The notes: generated by a model from the sequence alone, not told the origin. 64,000 nucleotides of DNA from Ensifer sp. BR816 (GCF_000378985.1 NZ_KB905370.1:4462799-4526798); one strand, 5' to 3'. Shown: positions 1-9,005, counted from the first letter of the stretch. Made by a program: numbers and translations.

Positions 1-1001
1 TCGGTACGGTTGCGTCCCTCGTTGTCTCCGCTTCGGCGGTCAATGCGGAAACCTTCAAGATCGGTCTTTCGAACGGCTGGGTCGGCAGCGAGTGGCGCAC
101 CCAGATGATCGACGAGGCCAAGGAAGCCGCGGCGAAATGGAAGGACAAGGGGGTCGACGTCGAGGTTTCGGTGCAGAGCGCCAATGTCGACGTGCCCGGG
201 CAGATCGCCCATATCCGCAACTTCATCGCCGAAGGCGTCAACGCCATCATCGTCAACCCGAACAGCCCGACGGCCTTCGATCCGATCTTCGCGCAGGCGA
301 AGGAGGCCGGTATCCTGGTGATCGCGACGGATGCGGAAGTCTCCTCGCCCGATGCGATCTATGTCGGTATCGACCAGACCGCCTGGGGTGCTGCCGGCGC
401 CAAGTGGCTTGCCGAGACGCTCGACGGAAAGGGCAAGGTCGTGGCGATCAACGGCGTCGCCGGTCATCCGGCCAACGAGATGCGCGTCGCCGGCTACAAA
501 TCGGTCCTCAAGGATTTTCCGGATATCCAGATCGTCAACGAGGTGAACGCCAATTGGGACCAGGCCCAGGGACAGCAGGCGATGCAGAACATCCTCGCCA
601 CCTATCCGGACGTCAACGGCGTGGTCGTGCAGGACGGCATGGCGGCCGGCGCCTGGAAGTCGATCACGGATGCCGGCAAGAAGGACCAAATTGCCGCGAC
701 CGGCGAGATCCGCAAGGACTTCATCGACCTCTGGATCAAGGACAAGCTGAATTCCGGCGCGACCGTCAACCCGCCCGGCGTCATGGCGAGCGCGCTCAAC
801 GTCGCCGTCCTGATGCTGCAGGGCAAGGAATTGAAGGAACCGGCCAAGGCCGGCCAATACGGCAACGCGCTCTACCTGCCGATCCCGTTCATCGACTCGA
901 AGAACGTCGAAGAGGCGGCAAAGCAGCTCGAAGGCAAGCCGGGCTACTATTCCTATACGAGCTCGCTGACGATCGAAGACGCGGAAGCGCTCTTCAAGTG
1001 A
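1..1001 (+). CDS. Sugar ABC transporter substrate-binding protein (RbsB type), 5' end missing
   Basis: Periplasmic binding protein of a ribose/xylose-type (CUT2) sugar importer. The frame is open from the left edge, so the start and most of the signal peptide lie outside the window. The visible N-terminus has the tail of a signal peptide (ASAVNA, then ETFKIGLSNGW), which puts mature residue 1 near base 48. The rest reads as a Peripla_BP_4 fold, with features such as AHIRNFIAEGVNAIIVNP and VAINGVAGHPANEMR. About 332 residues are visible, close to full length. The ATPase gene follows after 70 bases, and a strong stem-loop lies in that gap. The sugar cannot be read from the sequence. An ATG at base 105 is an internal Met, because the homology and signal peptide lie upstream of it. 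Confidence 0.9.
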   Translation, partial: GTVASLVVSASAVNAETFKIGLSNGWVGSEWRTQMIDEAKEAAAKWKDKGVDVEVSVQSANVDVPGQIAHIRNFIAEGVNAIIVNPNSPTAFDPIFAQAKEAGILVIATDAEVSSPDAIYVGIDQTAWGAAGAKWLAETLDGKGKVVAINGVAGHPANEMRVAGYKSVLKDFPDIQIVNEVNANWDQAQGQQAMQNILATYPDVNGVVVQDGMAAGAWKSITDAGKKDQIAATGEIRKDFIDLWIKDKLNSGATVNPPGVMASALNVAVLMLQGKELKEPAKAGQYGNALYLPIPFIDSKNVEEAAKQLEGKPGYYSYTSSLTIEDAEALFK

Positions 1002-1012
1002 GCCTTTTCGAC

Positions 1013-1045
1013 GTCAGGCGCGGTCTCTCTTGGCCCGCGCCTGAC
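1013..1045 (+). terminator. Intercistronic stem-loop after the binding-protein gene
   Basis: Perfect 11-base inverted repeat GTCAGGCGCGG (1013-1023) / CCGCGCCTGAC (1035-1045) with an 11-base loop, starting 12 bases after the stop codon. No T-run follows and the operon continues, so an mRNA-protecting or partly terminating structure is more likely than a true terminator. That would raise binding-protein mRNA over the membrane components. The role is inference; the repeat is seen directly. Confidence 0.6.
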
Positions 1046-1071
1046 CACCGGATGGTAACGGACGCAGTCCC

Positions 1072-2577
1072 ATGTCGAAATTGAAACTGAACGGCGTGAG
1101 CAAGGCTTACGGCGCGACCCTGGCGCTCCGCCGCGGCGACCTCGAAGTTATGGCCGGCGAGGTGCATGTGCTGATGGGCTCGAACGGGTCCGGCAAGAGC
1201 ACGCTCTGCAAGATCATTGCCGGCAGCGTGCGGCCGGACGAGGGCAGGATCCTGATCAACGACACGCCGGTGACGATCACCGGGCCGCGTTCGGCCCGCG
1301 CCCAAGGGATCGGCATCTTCTATCAGGAGCTCAGCCTCGCCGCCCACCGCAGCGTCGAGGAGAACATCTGCCTGGCCGCGCTGCCGGCAAGGGCCCGGCT
1401 CTTCGTCGACCGGGCGGCGCTGAAGGACCGGGCGGCACGCTATATCGCCCTCTTCGACGGGGTATCCGGCGAAGGATTTTCCGCCGACGCGCTCGTCGGC
1501 AATCTCAGGCCCGACCAGCGCCAACTCGTCGAGATCATGAAGGCATTGGCCAGCGAGGCGCCGCTCATCATCTTCGACGAGCCGACCTCGGCGCTCGACC
1601 GTGCCCAGGTCGAGCGCTTCTTCGAGATTCTTCGCGATCTGAAGCGCCGCGGCCGCGGCATCATCTTCATCTCGCACCGCATGGACGAGATCAAGGCGAT
1701 CGGCGACCGCGTCACGATCATCCGCGACGGCGAGACGATCACCACGCTCAACCTTAATGAAACCGATGCGGGCACGGTTATCCGGCTCATGGTCGGCGGC
1801 GCCGGCGACATGCCGGCCTCGCAGTCCTCGGCCCCGGCCGCCGTCGACGCCAAGGACGGGGCGGCGCTCACGGTCCGCAATCTTTCCGGCGCCGGCTTCC
1901 GCAATGTCAGCTTCGAGGTGGCGCGCGGCGAAATTCTCGGCTTCGGCGGACTGCACGGCCAGGGCCAGTCGGCGTTGCTCCGGGCAATCTTCGGCGCCGG
2001 CTCGGTCTCGACGGGCGAGATCCTGATCGGCAGCGACCGCTTCGATGCGACGAGCCCACGCGACGCGATCCGGCGCGGCTGCGCCTATGTCTCCGGCGAC
2101 CGTGGCCGCGACGGCGTCATCAGCGGCCGGCCGATCATCGAAAACGTCACGCCGATCCATTATCTGCGCGACCGGCTGATGATCGCCAGGCCGTCGAAGC
2201 TCCGCGACAAGGTCGCGCCGGCGCTCGAAAGCATGCACACGAAATTCGCGAGCCTCTTCCATCCGATCAATTCGCTCTCCGGCGGCAACCAGCAGAAGGT
2301 GATCATCGCCCGCTGGCTGATCGACCGGCCGGACGTACTCTTGCTCGACGATCCGACGAAAGGGATCGACCTCTCCGCCAAGGCCGATCTCTTCGCATTG
2401 ATCCGGCAACTGGCGGCCGAGGGGCTCGGCATCATTCTCTATTCCTCGGAGGATGCCGAGCTGCTCGGCAATGCCAACCGCATCCTGGTCTTCAACGGCG
2501 GCTCGGTCAGCCGGGAACTCATCGGTCCGGAGCGCACCCGCTACAACCTCTATCAAGCCGCTTACGAGGCCGCCTGA
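1072..2577 (+). CDS. Sugar ABC transporter ATP-binding protein (RbsA/MglA type, two ABC domains)
   Basis: Energises CUT2 sugar import. At 501 residues it has the usual length for this tandem-ABC family. Domain 1 has Walker A GSNGSGKST (residues 36-44), a degenerate signature near LRPDQRQLVEIMKAL, and Walker B LIIFDEPTSAL. Domain 2 has a degenerate Walker A (GGLHGQGQSALLR), a good signature LSGGNQQKVIIARWL, and Walker B VLLLDDPTKGID. One intact and one degenerate nucleotide site is normal for RbsA/MglA. The stop codon overlaps the next start by one base, so permease translation is probably coupled. The ribosome binding site is weak. Substrate unknown. Confidence 0.93.
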   Translation: MSKLKLNGVSKAYGATLALRRGDLEVMAGEVHVLMGSNGSGKSTLCKIIAGSVRPDEGRILINDTPVTITGPRSARAQGIGIFYQELSLAAHRSVEENICLAALPARARLFVDRAALKDRAARYIALFDGVSGEGFSADALVGNLRPDQRQLVEIMKALASEAPLIIFDEPTSALDRAQVERFFEILRDLKRRGRGIIFISHRMDEIKAIGDRVTIIRDGETITTLNLNETDAGTVIRLMVGGAGDMPASQSSAPAAVDAKDGAALTVRNLSGAGFRNVSFEVARGEILGFGGLHGQGQSALLRAIFGAGSVSTGEILIGSDRFDATSPRDAIRRGCAYVSGDRGRDGVISGRPIIENVTPIHYLRDRLMIARPSKLRDKVAPALESMHTKFASLFHPINSLSGGNQQKVIIARWLIDRPDVLLLDDPTKGIDLSAKADLFALIRQLAAEGLGIILYSSEDAELLGNANRILVFNGGSVSRELIGPERTRYNLYQAAYEAA

Positions 2578-3569
2578 TGACAGAGATCGCAACCAGCCCG
2601 ACCTATCGGCGCGCCGGCGGCCTGCGCATACTGCTCGAGCGCTATCCGTTCCTGCCGGCGCTCGCCATCGTGCTGGTGCTGCTTGCCCTGAACGGGGTCT
2701 TCTCGCCGAACAGCCTCAGTTATCGCTCGCTGACAGGGCTCTTGAGCACCTATATGGCGCTGATCCTGCTGGCGATCGCCCAGACCTATGTGGTCTATGC
2801 CGGCGACATCGATCTCTCCGCCGGCTCGATCCTGTCGCTCGTCAATGTCGCGATTGTCGTGCTGATGGAGCGTTGGGGGGGAGGGGCCGGCGCGGTGCTG
2901 CTGGCGCTTGCCATCGGTCTCTTGCTGGGGCTTGCCTGCGGCCTCGTCAACGGGCTCGTCGTCGCGGCGCTGCGGCTGCAGGCGATCGTCGCCACCTTCG
3001 CGACGAGCATCTTCTTCACCGGCCTGGCGCTCTACATCCTGCCGGTCGCCGGCACGCCGGCGCCGACGATCTTCTGGCGCACCTATGGCGGCCGGCTGCT
3101 CGGGCTCCCCTTCGTCTTCTATATCCTCGTGGGCCTGGTCGTGCTGCTTGCGGTGCTGAGCCGGACGCGGCTTGCGACGCAATTGCTCGCCGTCGGCGAC
3201 GACCAGCAGGCGGCCTACCAGACGGGACTGCCGGTCGTGGCGATCCGGATCCGCGGCTATCTGCTCTGCGGGCTGTTCTCCGCCCTTGCCGCCTTCTGCA
3301 TCACCGGCGACACGGCAAGCGGCGATCCGCTGGTCGGCGGCAAGATGACGCTCTTCAGCGTCGCTGCGGTGGTGCTTGGGGGCAGCGCGCTCTCAGGCGG
3401 CTGGGGAACCGTGGTCGGCTCGCTCCTCGGCGCGCTGACGATCGGCCTCATCAGTTCGGTGGTCTTCTTCATGGGCACGCCGTCGGAGTGGCAGAATTTC
3501 GTCCAGGGCCTCGCGATCCTCGTCGTCCTGATGGCCGGCGTGCTCGCCGGACGGAGGGCGCGGCCATGA
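2577..3569 (+). CDS. Sugar ABC transporter permease (RbsC/AraH type)
   Basis: Inner-membrane permease of the same CUT2 importer, 330 residues, with about eight to ten hydrophobic segments (for example LPALAIVLVLLALNGVF near the N-terminus). BPD_transp_2 hallmarks are present, including VVYAGDIDLSAGSILSLVN and VVLGGSALSGGWGTVVGS. The start overlaps the ATPase stop (TGATG) and the end overlaps the next permease (ATGA), so the four transporter genes form one operon. Two different permease genes suggest a heterodimeric channel. Specificity is not readable. Confidence 0.92.
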   Translation: MTEIATSPTYRRAGGLRILLERYPFLPALAIVLVLLALNGVFSPNSLSYRSLTGLLSTYMALILLAIAQTYVVYAGDIDLSAGSILSLVNVAIVVLMERWGGGAGAVLLALAIGLLLGLACGLVNGLVVAALRLQAIVATFATSIFFTGLALYILPVAGTPAPTIFWRTYGGRLLGLPFVFYILVGLVVLLAVLSRTRLATQLLAVGDDQQAAYQTGLPVVAIRIRGYLLCGLFSALAAFCITGDTASGDPLVGGKMTLFSVAAVVLGGSALSGGWGTVVGSLLGALTIGLISSVVFFMGTPSEWQNFVQGLAILVVLMAGVLAGRRARP

Positions 3570-4522
3570 GCAGGGTGATGTCGTTCCTCCGCCAGCCGAT
3601 CGTCGTCGCGCTCGCTTTGATCGTGCTCCTCCTCTATCTCGGCGAGCTCATGTCTCCCGGCTTTGCCAGCGGCGCGCAGATCCTGCGGCTCCTAATTGTC
3701 GCCTCGCTGCTCGGCATCGTCGCGGCCGGCCAGAATGTCGTCATCCTCGGCGGGCGCGAGGGTATTGATCTCTCGGTCGGTGGCGTCGTGTCGCTGTCGG
3801 CGATCATCGCCGGCAACGTCATGAACGGCGCCGATATCGGCATCTTGCCGGCGATCGCCGCCTGCCTGGTGGCCGGCGCCTTCTTCGGGCTGCTGAACGG
3901 CCTCGGCATCACGCTGTTGCGCATCCCGCCGCTGGTGATGACGCTCGGCATGCTCGGCGTTTTACAGGGCCTGCTCGTCGTCATCCGCATGGGCATTCCC
4001 TCCGGCCAGGCCGCGCCGGCCCTGTCGCGCTTCGTCACCCAGCCGCTCTTCTTCGGCGTGCCGGGGATCATCTGGCTGTGGGTGGCGATCGGCATCCTGA
4101 TGGCCTTCATGCTCAACCGCACCGTCTTCGGCCACCGCATCTATGCGATCGGCTCCAACGAGCATGCGGCCTATATGGCGGGCGTTCCGGTGAGGCTTAT
4201 GCGCATCGCGCTGTTCATGATCTCCGGCATGTTCGCGGCAATCGCCGGCCTCTGCCTGCTCGGCTATTCCGGCTCGTCCTTCGCCAATGTCGGCGAGCAG
4301 TACACGCTGACCTCGATCATCGCCGTCGTCTTCGGCGGCACGTCGCTTGCCGGCGGCAAGGGCGGCTATACCGGCACCATGGCCGGCGCCTTCCTGCTCG
4401 TCATCCTGCAGGGGATCCTCACCACCGTGAACATCGACGAATCCGGCCGGCAGATGGTGTTCGGCGCGACGCTGCTTCTCCTCATGATGTTCTATGGCCG
4501 GGGCCGGGCGATGCGCGCATGA
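3566..4522 (+). CDS. Second sugar ABC transporter permease (RbsC/AraH type)
   Basis: Partner permease, 318 residues, starting at the ATG that overlaps the preceding stop (ATGA, 3566-3569). An open frame runs upstream into the first permease, but the hydrophobic family sequence begins only at MSRVMSFLRQPIV. It carries the same family motifs: GGREGIDLSVGGVVSLSAI and VFGGTSLAGGKGGYTGT. It overlaps the LacI gene downstream by four bases. With the upstream permease it probably forms the membrane pore. Confidence 0.92.
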   Translation: MSRVMSFLRQPIVVALALIVLLLYLGELMSPGFASGAQILRLLIVASLLGIVAAGQNVVILGGREGIDLSVGGVVSLSAIIAGNVMNGADIGILPAIAACLVAGAFFGLLNGLGITLLRIPPLVMTLGMLGVLQGLLVVIRMGIPSGQAAPALSRFVTQPLFFGVPGIIWLWVAIGILMAFMLNRTVFGHRIYAIGSNEHAAYMAGVPVRLMRIALFMISGMFAAIAGLCLLGYSGSSFANVGEQYTLTSIIAVVFGGTSLAGGKGGYTGTMAGAFLLVILQGILTTVNIDESGRQMVFGATLLLLMMFYGRGRAMRA

Positions 4523-5535
4523 GGGACCGGCCGAAGATCAAGGACATTGCCGAGAAGGCCGGCGTGTCGGTCGCCACCGTCTCGCGCGCGCTTTCCGACT
4601 CGGCGCTGGTGACGGCCGAGACCCGCCAGCGCATCCATGATCTGGCGCGCGAGCTCAACTATCGCCCCAATGTCAGCGCCCGCAATTTGAGGACCCGCAA
4701 GTCGATGGCGGTGCTCCTCGTTGTGCGCGACGTCGGCAACCCCTTCTATCTCGACATTCTGAAGGGCGTCGAGGCGACGGCACGAGAAGCCGGCTATGCG
4801 GTGCTGATGGGCAATACCGAAAACGATCCGGTCCGCGAGATCGAATATTTCAACATGCTGCGCGACGGTCATGCCGACGGGATGATCCTGATGACCGGCA
4901 AACTGCCGCCGGGCGGCAATCGCACGGGCAGCTGGAGCCACCTGCCGGTCGTGGTGGCGCTGGAAATGATCGAGGGTTCGGGACTGCCGCATGTGCAGGT
5001 CGACAATGTCCGGGCCGCGCGAGAGGCGGTCGAGCATCTGATCGGACTCGGGCACCGGCGGATCGCCCATATCAGTGGTCCCGTCCCCGAGCCGATGAGC
5101 CTCTACCGCCGCGAGGGTTACCGGCTCGCCATGCGCGAAGCGGGCCTCACGATCCCGGACGGCTACGAGGCGCGCGGCAATTTTCTGCTCGAAAGCGGAC
5201 AGGACTGCTGCCGGGCGCTGTTTGCGCTGCCGGCGCCGCCGACGGCACTGTTCGTCGCCAATGACGAGATGGCCTATGGCGCTGCCCACGAGCTGAGACG
5301 GATGGGACACGACGTGCCGGGCGAGGTCTCGGTCGTCGGTTTCGACGATCTCTATCTGAGCAAGGCCTTCTATCCGCCGCTGACGACCGTCAGCCAGCCG
5401 CGCGCGGACATTGGCCGCACCGCGATGGCTCTTCTGCTCAGCATCCTTTCGGGCGGCAGCCGCGCCGGCGGCGAACCGATCGTGCTGCCGACGGCGCTCA
5501 ATATTCGCGGCAGCACGGCGCCGCCTTCAGCGTGA
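4519..5535 (+). CDS. LacI-family transcriptional regulator of the sugar operon
   Basis: DNA-binding repressor, 338 residues. The N-terminal helix-turn-helix (IKDIAEKAGVSVATVSRAL, about residues 7-25) and hinge (NYRPNVSARNLRTRKS) are typical LacI, followed by a periplasmic-binding-protein-like effector domain ending near VSVVGFDDL. The start ATG overlaps the permease stop. Since it lies inside the operon it probably controls, the likely effector is the transported sugar or an intermediate, with autoregulation. An upstream operator would be outside the window. The next gene starts 20 bases later. Confidence 0.92.
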   Translation: MRDRPKIKDIAEKAGVSVATVSRALSDSALVTAETRQRIHDLARELNYRPNVSARNLRTRKSMAVLLVVRDVGNPFYLDILKGVEATAREAGYAVLMGNTENDPVREIEYFNMLRDGHADGMILMTGKLPPGGNRTGSWSHLPVVVALEMIEGSGLPHVQVDNVRAAREAVEHLIGLGHRRIAHISGPVPEPMSLYRREGYRLAMREAGLTIPDGYEARGNFLLESGQDCCRALFALPAPPTALFVANDEMAYGAAHELRRMGHDVPGEVSVVGFDDLYLSKAFYPPLTTVSQPRADIGRTAMALLLSILSGGSRAGGEPIVLPTALNIRGSTAPPSA

Positions 5536-5555
5536 GCTATCCTGGGGAGGAAGGA

Positions 5556-6800
5556 ATGACCACACTACCGAAAGAGACCCTGCGCGTCGGCTTTGTCGGG
5601 ACCGGCTTCATCGCCCGTTTCCATCTGCAGTCGCTCGTCGGCGTGCGCCATGTGGAAGTGACCGGCGTCTACAGCCGCAAGGCGGAAAATCGCGAACGCT
5701 TCGCCGAGGAGGTCAGGGCGCTCGAGCTCGGCAGCTGCCGCACCCATGGGAGCCTCGACCATCTTCTCTCGGCCGAGGATGTCGATGCGATCTGGATCCT
5801 CTCGCCCAACTATACGCGGCTCGAGGTGATGCGCGCGCTCCATGCGGAGATCAAGGCAGGGCGCAGCCGGGTCTTCGCGGTGGCCTGCGAAAAGCCTCTG
5901 GCACGCACCGTCGCCGAGGCCCGCGAGATGCTGCGGCTCGCCGAGGATGCCGGCCTCAACCACGGCTATCTCGAAAACCAGGTGTTCTGCACGCCGGTGC
6001 TGCGCGGCAAGGAGATCATCTGGCGCCGCGCCGCTTCGACGACCGGCCGGCCCTATCTGGCGCGCGCCGCCGAAGAGCATTCCGGCCCGCACGAGCCGTG
6101 GTTCTGGCAGGGCGACAAGCAGGGCGGCGGCGTGCTTTCCGACATGATGTGCCACAGCGTCGAGGTGGCGCGCCATCTGCTGACGGCACCCGGAGCGCCC
6201 CGCAGTTCACTGAAGGTCAAGGCGGTCAACGGCACGGTCGCCAATCTCAAATGGACCCGACCGGCCTATGCCGACCAACTGCGGCAGCGGTACGGAAACG
6301 AGGTCGACTACCGCAACCGTCCCTCGGAAGATTTCGCCCGCGCCACCGTTGCGCTCGAGGACGAGGCGGGCAACGAGCTGATGATCGAAGCGACGACCTC
6401 CTGGGCCTATGTCGGCGCCGGCTTACGCATCCAGCTCGAACTTCTCGGGCCCGAATATGCGCTGGAATACAATTCGCTCGGCACGGGCCTGAAGATCTTC
6501 CTGTCGCGGGCGGTCAGGGGGTCCGAGGGCGAGGACCTGGTCGAAAAGCAGAATGCCGAACAGGGGCTGATGCCGGTGCTCGAGGACGAGGCCGGCGTCT
6601 ACGGCTACACGGACGAAAACCGGCACATGGTCGAGAGTTTCCGCAAGGGCGTGAAGCCGCTCGAGACCTTCGAGGACGGTCTCGCCGTGGTCGAGATCCT
6701 GATGGGGCTTTATCGCTCGGCCGAAATCGGCGCGACGCTCAATTTCCCGGCGCCGGAACTGGAGAACTACGTGCCGCTCGTTGCCCGGGTCGGCGCGTAG
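5556..6800 (+). CDS. Gfo/Idh/MocA-family NAD(P)-dependent oxidoreductase
   Basis: Probable sugar or polyol dehydrogenase acting on the sugar brought in by the upstream transporter. The protein has 414 residues. It has a Rossmann nucleotide site VGFVGTGFIARFH near the N-terminus and the family's conserved CEKPLAR (Lys-Pro pair), followed by a C-terminal alpha/beta domain. The ATG at 5556 is chosen because GGAGG lies just upstream with good spacing. A GTG at 5532 overlapping the LacI stop is possible but less likely. It appears to be the last gene of the sugar operon. The exact substrate is unknown. Confidence 0.88.
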   Translation: MTTLPKETLRVGFVGTGFIARFHLQSLVGVRHVEVTGVYSRKAENRERFAEEVRALELGSCRTHGSLDHLLSAEDVDAIWILSPNYTRLEVMRALHAEIKAGRSRVFAVACEKPLARTVAEAREMLRLAEDAGLNHGYLENQVFCTPVLRGKEIIWRRAASTTGRPYLARAAEEHSGPHEPWFWQGDKQGGGVLSDMMCHSVEVARHLLTAPGAPRSSLKVKAVNGTVANLKWTRPAYADQLRQRYGNEVDYRNRPSEDFARATVALEDEAGNELMIEATTSWAYVGAGLRIQLELLGPEYALEYNSLGTGLKIFLSRAVRGSEGEDLVEKQNAEQGLMPVLEDEAGVYGYTDENRHMVESFRKGVKPLETFEDGLAVVEILMGLYRSAEIGATLNFPAPELENYVPLVARVGA

Positions 6801-6833
6801 GCGATCCGGCGAATAACCGGCCGAGGCGGTAAT

Positions 6834-7817
6834 TTAGTCGGTGAACTCGACGATGACCCCCGGCTTCACCATCGCCGCCAACTCCTCCGCGTCCCAGTTC
6901 GCCAGCCGAACGCATCCGTGTGAGCCAACCTTGTCGATCAGCGACGGTTCCGGCGTGCCGTGGATGCCATAGGTCGGCTCGGTCAGGTCGATCCAGACGC
7001 TTCCCACCGGGCCGTTGGGGCCGCTGGGCAGCGTCAGAACCTTGCTGTTGTCGCCCTGCTTGAAGTTGATTTTGGGGTTGTAGACATAGGTGGGCTCGCG
7101 GGCGACGCCTTTCACCTTGTGCCTGCCGGAGGGCGAAGGCGTCTCCTCGCTGCCGATCGAGGCGGGATAGACCGCAAGGAGCGTGCCATCGTCAGCGAAA
7201 GCCAGGACTTGCCCGGCGCGCTTGCGCGCCTCTATCCGTTTAACTCTGCCCTCCTTCGCGACGCCGGGCATGGCAACCGAGACCGTGTCTCCGACGGCAA
7301 AGGCCGAGCCCGGATTGAGCGCCTTCAAGAGGTCGATGTCCATGTGAAAGCGCTCGGACAGCCTCTCCGCCACGCTCGTATATCCGAGATGCTTCATCTC
7401 GGCCTGCTCGGAATAATCGTCGGGAATGCTTTCGACGAGATCCTTCGTATCGTCTTCAGAGATGCGATAGGGCTCGACGACCGGCTTATCGTCCGAAAGT
7501 CGGCGGATGACTTCAGGGTCCAGCTTTCCATCGACGGGAAGGTCATGCATGGCCTCGAACCCGGCAATCGCCTTGGCAACATTCTCGCCGTAGTAGCCGT
7601 CGATCACTCCGGGAGACGAGCCCGCGCGATCCAGAAGAACCTGGAGATGAACGATGGCGGGGTCGGGCCGAGGCGAGGCGTCGGACGGCCGTTCTGGCGG
7701 GATCGACGCGACCGAGGCCTGGTTGATGGATTCTGGCCGAAGTTCCTGCGCGCTGGCGATGCCACACAGGCTCAATGTCAGCGACGCTGCGAAAAGAGCA
7801 ATGATCTTCATGCGCAT
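6834..7817 (-). CDS. L,D-transpeptidase (YkuD/ErfK family) with peptidoglycan-binding domain
   Basis: Periplasmic cell-wall enzyme that forms 3-3 crosslinks or attaches proteins to peptidoglycan. The 327 residues begin with a signal peptide (LFAASLTLSLCGIASAQ). A peptidoglycan-binding domain (about 55-107, with GVIDGYYGENVAKAI) and a LysM-like stretch (about 145-187) follow. The catalytic YkuD domain carries YGIHGT with His286 and SHGCVR with the nucleophile Cys302. A second ATG six bases in (7811) is an equally good start. It is divergent from the MarR-GNAT gene and converges on the sugar operon. Rhizobia carry many paralogues, so a symbol is not assigned. Confidence 0.92.
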   Translation of the reverse strand: MRMKIIALFAASLTLSLCGIASAQELRPESINQASVASIPPERPSDASPRPDPAIVHLQVLLDRAGSSPGVIDGYYGENVAKAIAGFEAMHDLPVDGKLDPEVIRRLSDDKPVVEPYRISEDDTKDLVESIPDDYSEQAEMKHLGYTSVAERLSERFHMDIDLLKALNPGSAFAVGDTVSVAMPGVAKEGRVKRIEARKRAGQVLAFADDGTLLAVYPASIGSEETPSPSGRHKVKGVAREPTYVYNPKINFKQGDNSKVLTLPSGPNGPVGSVWIDLTEPTYGIHGTPEPSLIDKVGSHGCVRLANWDAEELAAMVKPGVIVEFTD

Positions 7818-7889
7818 AAAATTGACAGAGACCGAACTTGTTCCGCCCGCTTGGTTCTCCAGACGGCTGCCGGCGAACCCCGAGCCAAT

Positions 7890-7922
7890 TTAGTTGACTC
7901 AGTCCACTAATGGCGCGAATAT
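7890..7922. promoter_or_regulatory. Probable MarR operator overlapping a promoter
   Basis: Near-perfect inverted repeat TTAGTTGACT (7890-7899), C, AGTCCACTAA (7901-7910), with nine of ten positions paired. TTGACT at 7894-7899 looks like a -35 element and GAATAT at 7917-7922 a possible -10 with a 17-base spacer, 24 bases ahead of the MarR-GNAT start. Position and symmetry suit autoregulation by the MarR domain of that protein. Binding is inference. Confidence 0.55.
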
Positions 7923-7945
7923 CCGTCGCGTAGGGGGATTCTGGA

Positions 7946-8872
7946 ATGCAGGTTGATCGGAACGGGCTCATCGGCGAAATCAGGCGGTTCAACCGCTTCT
8001 ACACCCGCACGATCGGGCTTCTGGACGAGACGCTGACCGAGAGCGCCTTCACGCTGACCGAGGCGCGCGTGCTCTTCGAACTCGGTCATCGCGAAAGCCC
8101 GGCAGCATCGGAAATCGCCGCCGAGCTGCGTCTCGACTCGGCCTATCTCGCGCGCATCCTGCGGAGGTTTGCCGCCGGCGGGCTGAGCAAGGCCCGTTCC
8201 GACGGCGCCGATCGCCGGCGCCGCATACTGTCGCTCACGGACAAGGGCAGGGCGGCACTGGCGGAGCTTCAGGCGGCCGCCGACAAGGACATTGCCCGGC
8301 TTCTCCGCAGTCTTCCCGACGAGAAACTGGGCGAACTCGAACGCGCACTGCGCAAGACGATGGAACTGCTGCGCGGATCTCCCATGGAAGGGCCGGCGAT
8401 CACATTGCGCGCCCATCGCATCGGCGATATCGGCTGGGTCGTTCAACGCCAGGCGGTGCTTTATGCCGAGCAATATGGCTGGGACATCACCTACGAGGCC
8501 CTGGCTGCGGAAATCGGCGCCGCCTTCCTCCGCAATTTTCGCAAGGGTCGCGATTTCTGCTGGATTGCCGAACGCGATGGGGCGCCGGTCGGTGCAGTCT
8601 TCCTCGTTGGTGAGGATGATGCGACGGCACGGTTGCGCCTGCTCCATGTCGAGCCGGAAGCGCGCGGCCTGGGCATCGGTAAGCGGCTTGTCGACGCCTG
8701 CATCGAGCAGGCGCGTGCCTCCGGCTACCGACGCGTGGTCCTCTGGACGAACAGTATCCTCGTCGCAGCGCGGACCCTCTATGAGCGGGCCGGCTTCCGG
8801 CTGATCGGCGAGGAAAGGCACCACAGCTTCGGCAAGGACCTGGTCGGCCAGACCTGGGAACTGGTACTCTGA
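7946..8872 (+). CDS. MarR-type regulator fused to a GNAT acetyltransferase
   Basis: Two-domain protein of 308 residues. Residues about 1-145 form a winged helix of MarR type (LTEARVLFELGHRESPAASEIA, recognition helix LRLDSAYLARILRRF, wing with DGADRRRRILSLTDKGRAAL). Residues about 150-308 form a GNAT domain with the acetyl-CoA loop EARGLGIGKRLV and the YERAGFRLIGEE C-terminal motif. Such fusions occur in alphaproteobacteria, but their acetyl acceptors are mostly unknown. The start has a GGGGGATT stretch upstream, and a palindromic operator lies in front. It may sense and modify a small amine or toxin. Function beyond the domain level is not known. Confidence 0.9.
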   Translation: MQVDRNGLIGEIRRFNRFYTRTIGLLDETLTESAFTLTEARVLFELGHRESPAASEIAAELRLDSAYLARILRRFAAGGLSKARSDGADRRRRILSLTDKGRAALAELQAAADKDIARLLRSLPDEKLGELERALRKTMELLRGSPMEGPAITLRAHRIGDIGWVVQRQAVLYAEQYGWDITYEALAAEIGAAFLRNFRKGRDFCWIAERDGAPVGAVFLVGEDDATARLRLLHVEPEARGLGIGKRLVDACIEQARASGYRRVVLWTNSILVAARTLYERAGFRLIGEERHHSFGKDLVGQTWELVL

Positions 8873-8945
8873 TGCGGCCGCCCAAAATGGCAGGGTTTCC
8901 GGGCAGCGCCTTGCATCAAATCAAAAACAACGGCGGGAGGATAAG

Positions 8946-9005
8946 ATGACTGAGGAACAGGCGGCCACGCGGGGTGGCCTCGTTTGCGGAGTGCGGCCAT
9001 GCTGA
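8946..9005 (+). CDS. Short leader-like ORF (19 codons) ahead of the SDR gene
   Basis: An ATG at 8946 follows an excellent GGGAGG (8935-8940) and opens a 19-residue frame beginning [11 protein letters not shown], closing with a TGA at 9003-9005 that overlaps the SDR start codon (ATG at 8999). It may be a leader peptide coupling translation to the SDR gene, or the 5' remnant of a deleted gene whose ribosome binding site survived. Too short for homology; the ribosome site is the main evidence. Confidence 0.35.
   Translation: MTEEQAATRGGLVCGVRPC

Noticed and set aside
994-2592. A 532-codon open frame antisense to the sugar ATPase gene
   Set aside because: Product is rich in Arg, Ala, Asp and Gly without any domain; typical shadow of a GC-rich gene. 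The sense frame has complete ABC motifs.
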